Assembly: GCA_005406025.1 (NCBI GenBank)
Contig: BGZK01001427.1
Span: 62,001 to 126,000, forward strand
Length of the DNA: 64,000 nt
Source of the DNA: Eumeta japonica
Lineage: Eukaryota; Arthropoda; Insecta; Lepidoptera; Psychidae
Direction of reading: 5' to 3'
Part shown: piece after piece, positions 46,276-58,560 of the stretch
Layout: every line of letters begins with the position of its first letter
Numbering within the stretch: the first letter of the stretch is position 1
Made by a program: the position numbers and the translations under genes
The notes under the pieces: model-generated
What the model saw: only the letters and a program-made list of their open reading frames with translations
Told to the model about the DNA's origin: nothing
Databases searched by the model: none

Positions 46276-48700
46276 ATTTTTTTACTTCCTTTTAAATCAA
46301 TTTTATTGTTATTTTTAACATAATTAGTAATACTTGTATATTTACAGGAATTATTGTATAATTATTTTAATAGGTAACTTCGAAAATAACAAAATAGTTT
46401 TGAAGAACTTCAAAAAATATTATTTGGCAGAATATTTTGTTTGCAAACACAAATAAAGAAATATCTATGCAAAAAGGAAGACATACGATTAACCATGCAA
46501 ACTTTTGCAATGAAAATATTTCCAAGAATTTAATTTTCAATATATTTTTTCAGAATTTAATTTTTTTAGCAAGAAATAATGTTTGAAGTATACTATTTTA
46601 TTTAACATTATACTATTTTTGTTTATTATGAAAATAATAAGAAAAACAATTGATTCCACTTTAATATTTTGGGAAAACATCATCTACTGTTTAAATATTT
46701 AAATAAAAAACAATATTATTTTTGTCGCAGTTCCCTCTATGTACAAATTATATTATTTTTTCATAAGTAATATTAAAATAGCCATAAATAATTGTAAATT
46801 AACGAAATAATAAGTAAATATAAGTAAATAAATAGTTTAAGAATTTAATAAAAAAAGAATATTTAAGAGTGTGTGTTGTAAATTTTATTTTTGCCTATTG
46901 AAGCCTATGTAATTTGTAGTAAACATCTACTAAAAAGCAAAAAGAACTTCGCTCCGACCGGGTGTCCCTAAGACTCTACTTGTCCTTGTTTTATACCGTA
47001 TGTCCCTGAATTCCTTATGTTTTTTAAGGTCCAATTGGTATTTTTTTGAATAATTTTTTTCTAAGAACTTTTGACCGAAATGTATAACTTAAGAAAAAAA
47101 ATATTCTAAGCTATTCCATATATAACTTTAATGGAATTATTTTACGAGACGTATGTCATCTATACGTATAACTAAAAAGTAGAACCCGACATGTCTGTAG
47201 ATTGAAGGTATGCATGAAAAATGACAAGGAGACGAAACATCAAGAGAAAGATAATAATAAGAGAAAACAAAGATTTTTAAACCTGTGTGACTATCTGTCT
47301 GTTCTCGTATATCACATAAAGTAGTGAAATGATTTTAATGCAATTTTAACTGTTAGATAGGGATTACATTGGAGCAGGTTCTATTTCATTTTATTCAGAC
47401 ATCATAAAAAGAATGATATCCTCACTTGGCATCTAGCCTTAGAACTTACAAGTCAAATAATTATTCTTAAACCCTACACTCGATTTTTTGATAACGACTG
47501 GCTCAATTAATTGGAAAATGTACAAGTGCGGGAGGCTTGGAGAAGAATTAGTACCTAATACTTAGATTCGGAACAAAAACTTAATTATTTTACTTAACCG
47601 ATTAAAAACTATTTTAGTAGACAATGATTTATAAATCAAACGCAAATTATTTTGTATATATTGTACGTAATTTACAGGGTAGTGTTTACAAATGTTTTCT
47701 CATATAAGTAATTTCAATTTGTTTTATTCTCTTCTAAGTTAAAAGTACTTTTTTATTAAAACCCGCAGGTAAAATATCTGTAAATCGGTTGACTCTGCAG
47801 GTCATTCCTAAAACTTCTCACTATGATATTTATCGATCTTCACAAAAATTAATCAATTTCATCGATCACAAAAAAACAAGGGCCCAAACTTAATGATTTA
47901 CTGGTAAATATATTTTTGAAGTCTTTGAGCTTTGAAATAGCACAAAGTTTTAGAAAGGGCCTAGAAAGTGAACTATTTTTGGAGTTTTTGAGCTCGAAAA
48001 GCTTAAAGATAAGTTATTGAGCTTTGAGGCTATATTTTTATTTTTGAGTACCTCAAAAACACATTGATAAATATAACATCGGAAAGTTTTAGAATTGGCT
48101 TGCAAATCCATACATATACAGACTTTTTTACGCACAAATGTACAATTAAATTATTACTGTACGAATAAATTGGAAAACACAAAATTATCTAATTCTTTCA
48201 TTATAGAGTGTATATAAACCTTTTTGGGATCAAAATATGGAAAAAGAAACCCTTTCAGCAAGAAAAATCAACAACGCTCGCGCCTTCATACCTATTCTCT
48301 CCCCGCCTTTCGAGTGATTTTACCCTACGTGATCGTGATAAGTGTTCAGAGTGTTTGCACTTATTTCACGGGTCCTAAAAATACCAATTAATTGCATTTC
48401 GCACTTACCATTTTTGGATGCTTAGCGTGATTACCAAGTTTGTGTACAAGTCTAGAATAAAAGAAAGTCATTCCTGTTCGTCTTTGCATAATATTTAATA
48501 ACATGTAGCATCGTACAGAAAAAACTGAATAACGACTTATATGAAAAACTGAAATATAAATCTATTTTGCTAAAGCTTGAATGAACAAAAATAGAGCTGG
48601 GCAGTCACGAGCACTGCCGAAAGGAGTGAAAACTTAAAACAATGATATAACTCAGGTTTTTTTTGAGACTTTCAAATTAATTATTATAATAATAATATAA
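46276..48700. other. Unassigned, very AT-rich DNA
   Basis: About 2.4 kb with no gene. A less AT-rich patch near 48265-48430 is unassigned. Confidence 0.45.
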
Positions 48701-48975
48701 ACTCACGCCTATTTCCCATAAGGGTAAGCAGAGACTAGATTTTCACGTGGTACGATCTTTGCCTCACTGACATCCATCAATCTTTTCATGCAAGCTCGTC
48801 GATTTCGGGCGCTTAAAATTTGGCCCTTTTTTAATATGCCACTAATATGGTTTGCATAGAAATTCCTCGCCGACCATTCCAGCAAACATTCCGACTAGAG
48901 TAGAAAGAGGTATGTGGCGGTGGTTTGGCATCTGGAAAGGATGAATTAAAGTGGACCGACAAAAACAAATTGATT
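48701..48975 (-). pseudogene. RTE-clade LINE remnant 3, with 5' inversion
   Basis: 48705-48892 is the C-terminal and 3' end of the element on the - strand (NVCWNGR, the start of the ANVCDGK block, then sequence matching the CMKRL and DRT regions), next to an (ATA)-type tail at 48688-48700. From about 48893 the sequence switches strand: RVERGMWRWFG reads on the + strand and continues with a segment matching MNESRLTKQ to about 48975. This is the block that should lie just upstream, but inverted. Confidence 0.78.
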
Positions 48976-50640
48976 GTAATATCAGAAACTAAAATATCAT
49001 AATTGTTAAAACTAAAATTATTAACAATAATCCTGTTTCCACACCTATCAACACTTTGGGCAATAATCATATTCATTTTTGTATGGTTTATTTATTAATG
49101 TGAAAGATATGATGAGCCAGTAAATTTAAAATAGCAATCAATATGCGCAGTAAGTAAATTAAATTTGAATTGCAAAATTTAAACTTTATCACATAAACAA
49201 AACAACCATAATGTTGCAATTGAATTAAATTTGAAAATACAATCTTCACACATAACAAATGTTTCCATCTATACTCTTAATTCATATATACTTTTTAACA
49301 TTAACATGTCGGTGACGCGAATTCATAAACTTTTACTCATCCCAAAAATCCCTAACATGCCTATAAAAGTTTTTACTTAAATAAATCAAGTTATCTATTT
49401 TTAGGTTATAATGTCGCTGGAAATACTTCTTTCTTTTAGTTATTCAAACTGTATTTCTATACGAATTTGTAAATATATTTTATACTTACTTTTTACTTCA
49501 CTATTATCATAAACTTGAGAATTAAAATCAACAATCAGACAAAAATACAATTTATATAACACACAGTATACACACATTCAATACGCATATACACCGCACT
49601 AAAGTATAGGGGCTGAAGACGCGTACTAATAAGATATATACTGATATACATAACTTACAGTCGTGTGCATACTTGTTGGCCTGTGTTACTATCTGCGCGC
49701 GCACCAGTGAGTACATATAAATTCACCGCTGGCTAAGCGCAACACGTCATACTTATAGCTACAGATATAGCATTAGCATTAACAGGTCACGTGACCGTGT
49801 CGGTTACAAATGCTTTTGAATTGACCCCATCCGACCTGCCTAAAGAAGTTTTTACTTCAAAAATGAATATAATACAATCCACAATGAAGTTGTAATGACT
49901 GTTGTAGTACCGCCACTTAGAACTACTGACCTTTGATGCTGTTGTGTATATATGTAGTTTATTGACTTAACCTTATCAAATTACAATAAACACGATCGAC
50001 ATGAAGGAACCTAAGTCCCTGTTATGTTTACTCTTGGTTCTAAAATAACTCGATAACAGATGATATAGTTTAGGGCATAGTTCAATTGAAGTACTAGGTG
50101 AAAAAAATCAGTGATTATCATTACAAAACAAAGTAACATAATTTTCATTAATCAACAGGACTTGTCTATTTTAAAAACTAATTTTATAGAGCGGATTAGC
50201 ATTTCTTAAGACTCCCAAATTGACAGTTTTTTTTTAAGATTTTCAAATTAAAAGTACAGTTATTGCTCAAGAAATTGTCTATTGCATAGGTCTTTTTGTC
50301 GTATATATTTAACTTGCACTCTATTTTCTCACTTTGTCTTTCTCTCGGCGCCAGTTTGTTTCTAATGAACCAATATCGACGCGGTTTTTGCTTAGCAAAA
50401 TGTTCGACTTACATATTGAATTACGAAAAAATTAATATTATTAATTTTACGAATATAAATATCGTAACAGACATTTTTACTTATACAACCTACATAAATA
50501 TTAATATATAAAAAAATAAACCTAAAAAAAATACGGGATATATAAAAAAAAATTGAATTATATACTACTGACAGACAGACGTCGATGACCATCTTGTCGT
50601 CGCTAAGTAACATTTGTTTTTAGCTATTGCTCGTTATTAG
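48976..50640. other. Unassigned AT-rich DNA
   Basis: Contains two CTATAAAAG/CTAAAGAAGTTTTTACTT(C) words (49361, 49843) related to the GAAGTTTCACTTC repeat end at 17721, suggesting degraded members of that family. No genes. Confidence 0.4.
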
Positions 50641-50860
50641 TTTATGATCGTCCGCCGGCGGCGCTGTCAGCTCCGAGTGATTCCATAGAATCTATTTGGC
50701 GAGGGCGGGTGAGCAATCGCGGGCGCCGGCGCCGGCGCGTCTCCGACGTAACAGCACGGACACTACAACATTTTATTGCATCTATATTTTACGGGCTTAT
50801 ATAATGGCTGGCAAGCGCGAGCGGCGAGCGGCCGGGGTTCGGTACGATACTTCACGGAAA
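50641..50860. promoter_or_regulatory. GC-rich island with TATA word, candidate promoter
   Basis: A perfect 16-base palindrome GCGCCGGCGCCGGCGC at 50723-50738, a CCGCCGGCGG palindrome near 50652, and CTTATATAATGGCTGG near 50797 followed by GCGCGAGCGGCGAGCGGCC. The 63-codon frame here is unrecognised. A promoter or first exon is possible. Confidence 0.3.
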
Positions 50861-51481
50861 AATTACATAGCATTAAATAACATTTGATTCATACATTAAT
50901 TTCGTAAAAATTAAGTAAAGTTAGCGCTTACATACTATGAACACTGGTTTTCATAACTAATACTTGATCCAACTTAACATCGTACTAATGCTAGCATGGC
51001 TCAAAAAGGCAACCTAAATTCCAGGTTAGTTATACCTAACGGGACTATTATTGAATAAAGTCAAGCATTAAAACCATAAAAACAATTAAGTACCAGTTTT
51101 GTTTGGTTATCGAGTGAAATTAAAAAAAGTTTACATTATTTTAAAGAAATGTTACCAGCTGCCGATCTATTTAATATGTAAATAACCTTTTGGAAAAATG
51201 CGGGACTGAACATTGATAGAGTTATCATTAATAATTGTATGCAAAGAGCCGATTATTATGAAATTACTCAATAATTAAAAAAACATTTAACGTGATTATT
51301 AAACTAATAATATTAAGTGACGTGACAGGCTACCCAGTTTCTCTGAATGACATTTTTTTTAATGAAAGACATTCACTGTTTTTCATACCGACAATGACAA
51401 CACATAAGTTAATACTTAAATAAAAAATAAAAGAAACATTGGAATGCAAATAAAAAATATCAAATAATAAAAACAAAACCC
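50861..51481. other. Unassigned AT-rich DNA
   Basis: Nothing recognised. Confidence 0.4.
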
Positions 51482-51692
51482 AACAGATTCCGCTGTTGGG
51501 TTTTTGTCTGGTGAGTAAGCGTTCCGGTGGCTTAATCCCTCTTCCGTCACCCTGCTCCCCCTCCATTAGATATCCTATTTCCAGCCAAGAGGCCGTCAAC
51601 GCACTAGTGGCACCTCTAGGGTTGCGAGTGTCTATGGGCGACGGTAACCACCTTACTATCTGGTCGCTTGCATGCTCATTTGCCCTTAGAAA
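51482..51692 (-). repeat. Dispersed repeat ('CGCCCATAGACACTCGCAA' family), copy 3
   Basis: On the - strand: GCAAATGAGCATGCAAGCG, then GTCGCCCATAGACACTCGCA, ATAGGATATCTAATGGAGGG and AACAGCGGAATCTGTTG. Same architecture as 30666 and 40875, from a closer-to-consensus subfamily. Confidence 0.65.
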
Positions 51693-52128
51693 ATGCTAAA
51701 TATAAATAAACTCTTTAAAGTAGTGTACATATTACATAAAAAAATTGCTTTTAGCCAATGCCCACTTAATAAAAAAAATGGAAACATTTTCTTGTGAAAT
51801 AATTTACATTGTAATAATTTCAGAGAAATATAAATTTAAAAACATCCTTCAGATAACTAATATCAAATACAGTTAAAAAGATTCTATTATTAATTAAATG
51901 TCATTTTTTTTTTTGTAGACAACTGTTTATATTGGCAATATTCTCAGTTTCCTTTTTTTAACTTGTAATTTTCAACGTTTAAACTCTATTTTATTATGAT
52001 TTTATTCATCCGAAAACCGCTTATTTGTCTATAGAAGTTGCCACTTCAAAAACTGCACGAGCTCACATCTCTACCACAGAGTACGCCTCTAAGCAGAGGC
52101 CACAAATCTCTAAATAGCACTATCTTTA
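51693..52128. other. Unassigned AT-rich DNA
   Basis: Contains a TATAGAAGTTGCCACTTCA word (52031) like other GAAGTxxxACTTC ends. The last three bases (TTA, 52126-52128) are one side of the MITE target duplication. Confidence 0.4.
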
Positions 52129-52581
52129 GGGGACATACCCAAATTACGTGACCCATATTTTACATTTTGACCCCTTCGGTGACCAAGCGTAGTATTTGCT
52201 AAAACACTTCCCCCCTACTTTTCATGTAGTAATTCAAAGTTTTCTTCTAACAGAATGTTAATATAATCAAGGAGAAAAACCTTATTTTAAAATATTTAGT
52301 AACTTACGTTATACTACAAATTATAGAATATTATATAAGCGCCCCACTTCTAAATAAGTGCATAAACTATCAGTTTTGAATCAGCTGGCGTCCCGGCACT
52401 TTTGTGTTGCAATCTGTTAGTTTAATTTTTTAATTTGAATATATTTCCGAAAAAGCGCGAGAATTCTCAGACTACGTGATGAAGCATTGAGCCGCCGCCG
52501 CCGCCGCCTCCCCGGCGTGACCAAGCGTGGTATTTTGAAGACCCCCCCCCTGAATCGGTCACGTAATATGGGTATGTTCCC
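52129..52581. mobile_element. 453 bp MITE with TTA target duplications (PIF/Harbinger-like)
   Basis: The left end GGGGACATACCCAAATTACG and the right end read on the other strand GGGAACATACCCATATTACG, both continuing TGACC, form ~26 bp inverted repeats. TTA flanks both sides (52126-52128, 52582-52584). Three-base TTA duplications and GG-starting ends are typical of PIF/Harbinger elements. No transposase is present. Inside, GTGACCAAGCGT(A/G)GTATTT occurs twice in direct orientation (about 52190, 52517), with a CCG-repeat (52492-52509) and a nine-C run. Confidence 0.75.
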
Positions 52582-52584
52582 TTA

Positions 52585-53355
52585 CATGCCGTTTTAGGTT
52601 TGCGAAAGCTCGTCGATTTCGAGTATTTACAGTTTAGTACTTCTTCAACATGCCATCAATTGAATAGGATCCATGACCATAACTTTGTGATACTGATTTC
52701 TCTTAGACCAGGGACTGAGTTCATCAGTATGAGTAAGATATTGTCAATTCAAAAACACTACGAATTCATAATATAATTGATGTTGAATTAAATCATAAAT
52801 AGGAGACCGTTTTTTTTTCGATTTCGATCCTCTCAAATATTTTATTATCGAAATCACCTCCATTGCTGACTGTACAGATCAGCGATAGTTTAATAGATCG
52901 ACGAGGCGAGATTGGGCCGATACGTCGCCGGATCAAATTTATGAGGCTGGCTGTGCTCGAGTGACGTCTGCACTCCGGGCGGCTCGCCTCGGGGCCTCCG
53001 CCTGGCGATACACTTATAAATAAGAGCTGGTACAATCAGCGCGTAACATTCTACCCACCAGATACATTAAAAAGTGCTGCAGTGTTTAATACTTTTTTTA
53101 TGAATCTCCGCATGCTGTCAATGAAGTAAAGAGAAGACTGGTATAGTTTTGTATGTACAATGTTAGCGTTTTTAAAATTTTTAAAAAATAAAATAAATTG
53201 AAAATCGTATAAAATTTTGGCAACTCATTTGAATACTACAATCGTTTATGTAGCGGTTATAATCGTCCAGGAGCTAGCAACGTTTTCGATAGAGAATTTT
53301 AGGTCAGCTGATTTTTTGATATATCGTCCCTCTGACTCTCTCGAGCAGCTCTTGG
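52585..53355. other. Unassigned DNA
   Basis: A GC-richer patch at 52870-53000 has no recognised gene. Confidence 0.4.
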
Positions 53356-53825
53356 CCAGTCTGTCAGGTGGTAGCGGTTGCGTTGACCACTGCGCATGCC
53401 ACCTGTACAGGTAAAAATATTAATTTTGAAATAATTATAAGACGTCTTATCTTTTTTTTACCGACTTCTGTTAGACTTAACAGACATAAATTTCACATTG
53501 CTAGACATTTTTATTATTGCTAATTATGTGCCATATTATTGTCTGGCGATTTAATTATAGACTTTCGATAGTAATAGAACATTATATTAAAATGACAGAT
53601 ATACTGAAATACTTTGAAAAAAATTTTTTTAAATAATAAGTCTGGTATGGCATATAATTAGCAATAATAAAAGTGTCTGGCAATGTGACATTTATATCTG
53701 ATAAGCCTACCAAAGGCAGTAAAAAAAAAATATTGGACGTCTTATAATTAGTAATAATTAATATTTTTACCTGTACAGGTGGGATGCGCAGTAATCAATA
53801 CAACCGCTACCGCCTGCCAGACTGG
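53356..53825. mobile_element. 470 bp fold-back element with ~180 bp inverted arms
   Basis: CCAGTCTGTCAGGTGGTAGC at 53356 pairs with the reverse complement of the right end, CCAGTCTGGCAGGCGGTAGC. The arms continue through CCACCTGTACAGGTAAAAAT, ATAATTATAAGACGTC and TATTATTGCTAATTAT to about 53535 and 53648. Arm identity is about 80% by eye, with a ~110 base AT-rich loop. The right tip contains a nested perfect hairpin CGCCTGCCAG-A-CTGGCAGGCG (53811-53831). No coding capacity. Confidence 0.8.
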
Positions 53826-54136
53826 CAGGCGTCTTATAAGGCATACAAACGATCTTGAGAAAGGCTCAGGGTACATTCATTTAACCATATATAAAATGCT
53901 CACCAATCTATAATATTATGTACTTACATTGGAGTCAATTTTTTTCTTATAAATATTTCTTCAATCGCGAGATTCACAATTTTTTATTATTTTAGAATAT
54001 GTGTTTTGACCGTATTTCAATCTTGATACCGTATCTATACGAATTATTTTTTATCTAAAACTTTCTCTGTCTAGAAAAATGGCCACGACAGATAAAATCG
54101 TAGCAAGCTCGCGAGGGTTCCTTTTATATGATTTTT

Positions 54137-54814
54137 AACCGACTTCAAAATTAAAAAGGAGGAGGTTCTCAATTCGACTATTTTTTATGTTTGTTACCTC
54201 CGAACTTTCGACTGGGTGAACCGATTTTCATACTTCTTTTTTTATTTGAAAGCTGGTGCTTCCCCTGTGGTTTCATTTAAATTTGGTTCTGAAAATGGCA
54301 TCCATGAAAAAATCCTGTAAATCTTAAATTTGCATTTAGTATGTTCGCGACAAATTGACGAATAACTCAATATCACGCTAACCGATTTTGATTATTTTTT
54401 TTTATTGAAAATTATTGCTATTTTTCGAATCGGTGTCTATTTCTAGATATATTGTAATGTTTCCTTGGCTGACACCGACTCCAAAAATAACAATAATTTT
54501 AACTACCACATATTACCGTAATAATTTGATTGACTTTTAAGTTGTCTAATATTTTTCATTTCATTTTACTTAAGAGAACTCTACAGAATATTTTGATCAT
54601 TGTTTAATATTCATAGGTATGTGGTGAGTTAAATTTAAAATGCATAGGTGTCTACCTAACTTCTTGCGTGGTAAACACATATATTGTACCTACATATTGA
54701 TGAGTAGAAAAAGTAAGTTGATTATAAAATTGTAGAAGAATACGCAATATTTTTTTTTAACTTTTTAGTGCAAATTAATTTGGTTTGGTATAGTTTTTTC
54801 TTGTGAAGTCGGTT
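54137..54814. mobile_element. 678 bp element with AACCGACTTC terminal inverted repeats
   Basis: Left end AACCGACTTCAAAA and right end TTGTGAAGTCGGTT match at 13 of 14 positions when inverted. After the left end come AAGGAGGAGGTTCTCAATTC and AACTTTCGACTGGGTGAACC, familiar from a widespread lepidopteran repeat. The right half (from 54434) is shared with 14653-14998. No transposase seen. Confidence 0.7.
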
Positions 54815-55767
54815 CTTTTTTTGTTAATTTTTTTTATACAAAAAGTAACACGACATTAGGTGTTTAACTATAACACTGCCTTTTCGGCGTAAGCAGTTAA
54901 ACATTTTAACTCACCTCAATAGTAGTTAGGTAGTTCATGAACGCCATTTCCTTCACCGCGTCAACGACTCACGAGACGAGTGCTAAGTTAAATAGCAGAT
55001 ACTATTGTTAAACGCACCACTCGTTTATGATTAGGCCATCTTCGTAGACGTTGAAAGTCGCTTTCAAAGCTAGAGGCGAGGACCAGACTGCACGCGGTCG
55101 CGCATCGGCGAACCGCGAGGGAGATGGAAGTTGTTCTGAAATGGCGGCGGAGTTTGACGATCATTGACATATAGGCAGTGAATTCGTAAAAAATAGAAAT
55201 GAAGCGAATAAAATGAAAAAAAATTGGTCGAAACTTGTATTGTGTTTTTGAATGGACATGTAAATTATAAAAAAAATTCACGTATAAAAAATATCAGGTA
55301 TCACATATAACTGGAAAAAAAAATCATGAACTTTAACAGGAAATAAACATAGTAAAACTGAATTCAGGTGACCTAACGGCACAGTGCCCTAGAAAGAAGT
55401 ATACCTAGATAAATAGTGATCACTCTTAGGTAGTCTCCTGCTGATGTAGTTCGATAAGAGTTTTTTTAAGTCTGATAAAACGACAAAATATGATAGACTT
55501 ATCGATAAATAACACTATCGCCTCACTATAACGCGAGGCCTTGAACTGCTCATGAAAGTGCGTCAACATTACAATAGTCTCAGTCAGGTTCTATCGTTCA
55601 TCTACCATGCTAAAAGGCTGACCGGATGTTTAGGTAGTATCTCCTTTTTGTAAATCTAGACAATTTTGTGGTATAAAAAGGCTTTTTTGAAAATTCACAG
55701 AAAAAGATTGAAAATACGTGTGAATCATCAACATAGTTTTGTAGCAAACACAAAATTTAATTGTATT
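54815..55767. other. Unassigned DNA
   Basis: A GC-richer stretch at 55020-55150 carries a short unrecognised frame on the - strand. No gene that I can support. Confidence 0.4.
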
Positions 55768-55990
55768 GAAGCTACAGCAGGAAAATGGGCCGGCTCGACA
55801 GGTGAAATAGAATACGGACGAAAGGTAACAGTTCCCGTTGTTTCTTTTGTCCAGTGAGTGTGAGTCACGGTGACCCACTCTCTTCTCCATCGCCCCACTC
55901 CCGGATTCACCTCGGCCCATTCCGCCTCCGTAAGAGGTCAGCGTACTGATAACTACTCGTAAATGACCATGGACGGCGATGACTACCTGC
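55768..55990 (-). repeat. Dispersed repeat ('CGCCCATGGACACTCG' family), copy 4
   Basis: On the - strand: CATCGCCGTCCATGGTCATT, then GGAGTGGGGCGATGGAGAAG, GAGTGGGTCACCGTGACTC, CACACTCACTGGACAAAAG and CTGTCGAGCCGGCCCATTTT. Open frames on both strands of this block are accidental. Confidence 0.65.
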
Positions 55991-57810
55991 TTTTTAATGG
56001 TTCGCACACATATTTGGCCTGAGATCTGCTATAAAATGGATATATACGCGAAAATGGCCTATTTAAAAATTATCAGTAGCTTCTAAGCCCATGCTTTTAA
56101 AACAATAAATTCTTGATAATTTATTATAGTAAACGGTAGTTTCATATTTTATCCCCTAGTATTAAAGTTTAGCTGACTATACGCTTTGAGTTACGCCTAT
56201 CAAGCGTGAAGATCTATATCTCATTCAGGCTACACCGGCGCGACGTAACTTTGAAAGGTCGAACCTCCGAAATAACTTATCGATTTCTCGAACTACACGA
56301 GAAATTATACCTCGATTGGTCTACAATGTGTTTTAATGCGTAAAAAAACTTATGTGACCGGCCGCGTAACTTTACGATTTGTACGAAAGGAGCTAAGAAA
56401 TACTTAAAAAGAAAGCTCGACTTATTTCGATGTTTTTCATTTTTTTCTAAGTATAATGATCAATACCAGATAAAGATGGCGACAAAAAAAAGGGCTATGA
56501 GCAGTGGCAACAATATATCAATTATGGCATGCGTGAACTGATGCTCCAGTTAGTATTAGAGGCGATAGCAGTCTTTGAGAGCTTGCAACCCGCACTGTAC
56601 CATCTCGAGGGGGGTGGTTACAAATTAAGATAAGTTAGCTTAATTAAGATAATTACCTTATATTAAGATCGTAGGACGGCCTTTGTAGTAAGGTAATAAT
56701 AATCTGACGCCAAGAAATATAGTTTGTATTTGTAACATCTCGTAATTGTTCACAGACATACATGCAAAAAATTTTAGTTATTTCCTTTTCTCATTAAAAT
56801 TTTCCTTTAAAATGTTTGTACAGTTATGTATATGTTTATACTTATGAGCTAGCAAAATTGGGGTAGTAATTAAATATCCACTTGTTATTATGCAGATAAA
56901 GGCGTAACTGTTAATCCTAAGTGGCTTTGTAGTTACTTTAATAGTTCGTATAAGAACTTTTGAACCGACTTAAAATTTGTAATATCTGGTTATTTTAACA
57001 TTCAATGAGCGTAAGAAAATTCTCATTTCATCTTACTTTTAGCTATTTATGTGCTATTTTCATTCGCCTTTCATAAAAAAATTAAAACACTCGATTAAGT
57101 CGAAGGAATAATAGATATTTAAAATACACATACTTTTAAAATAAATCAAAAATAAATTTACGAGACGGACGTGACTGAAATCAGAGTAGTGTCTTTAAAT
57201 AAATAATGCAATTTTATTTGAAAACCTCTGCAACCCTTAAACGAGTGCATAATATATAAGTACAGGGCGGTAAATTTCTAGAAAAAAAGAATGTACTTAG
57301 GGCGAAATCCCGTGCTAGCCGAAACAGTGTGGGAATTAATAATATATTTTGGGATTTAATGTAATAACAAAACATATTATATTAATATATTATTGCCCAA
57401 AGCTATTTTTGTTATCAGTACACCATATTCTCCCTAATACTGCATAAAAATCAATGGCTGAGACCGACATTTTCCTGATTAAGATGATCACTTATTATCA
57501 AAAATATATATTCAGTAGATAAGTACGAATTATTAGCACAAATCATTTGGTGCCCCACTATTAGTTTTATAATTTGTGTCCTACAATTTTAAATAACTAC
57601 CAGTATTTAGCCGATTTTCAATATATTTTAAACTATCTGTACCCACGGCTCCACTCGCGTGGAATACAAAATTGTTGTTCAGGTTTTTTTATAAATAAAT
57701 TAGAAATTTAATTGGGTACGTTAATAAGGAGATTAAATAATAATGTGAAGATTTTTAATTTAAACATGCAACTTACATCAAAATATTTTGGTATATAAGA
57801 TTTCTCGTTT
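55991..57810. other. Unassigned AT-rich DNA, one short LINE-type motif
   Basis: ACCCACGGCTCCACTCGCGT near 57640 is the 'cccgcggcttcgctcgcgtgg' word that marks many short lepidopteran LINE/SINE copies. Nothing else recognised. Confidence 0.4.
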
Positions 57811-58560
57811 TCAGGGTGCGAGACAAAATGGAAAAAACGGAAACCTTATAGTTTCGTCATATCCGTCCGTCAATCCGTTCGTATGTCACAGGAAATTTAA
57901 TCAAAAGCCACGAGTCGTATATTGATAAAATTTATAGGGTAGGTATATTATATAAGCTACTACTAAATTTGGTAATTAAACAACAAAAATAAATATTTTT
58001 AGGGGGGCACTCCTTACATGTAACAGAAGCTGAAATTTTATTTTTTTTCAGCAAATATGAAAACAATTATTTTAAAAACACTACGGTTTCTAAGCATTTT
58101 TTCTGATTACGTGAATAATTTCGGAAACAATAGCATCAAAATAGCAGAAATTGTGTGCCCCTTTATTTTCTAAACCGTATGACCACAAAATATGAAAAAA
58201 TAACAAAAATGACGCTTAATAAATATTTTCAAGGAAAATTATTTGGAAGATCATCGGATATATTGTTTTTGAGTTATTGCCGAAAACTGTGCTTCACAAC
58301 AAAAGGACGGAAGTGCCATGAAGATACGCCATTTGCTGATGAACTTTGGTTTACACTAGTTTCATAGTAATAATCGACATACCTACTTGTTTCTCTAGTT
58401 ACAGACAACTAAAGTGCTTATAACTATTATGTGCGGAAAAGATGGAAAAAGTGTACAACGTACTTTTTTCATGTGTAGTGCATTTTCTTGTAATAATGAC
58501 TTCGGAACCCTCTAATGAGCATGGTCCGACATGGTCTTGGTCAGTTTTTTTTTATTTTGA
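57811..58560 (+). repeat. Dispersed 'CGGAACC ... CTTGGCC' repeat, copy 2
   Basis: Same order of words as 38217-38985: AAAAACGGAAACCTTATAGT, GTCCGTCAATCCGTTCG, TTTTTAGGGGGGCACTCC, TCTGATTACGTGAATAATTT, TTCACAACAAAAGGACGG and GGTCTTGGTCAGTTTTT. The two copies are roughly 80% alike by eye. The open frames at 58155-58672 are accidental. Confidence 0.7.
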
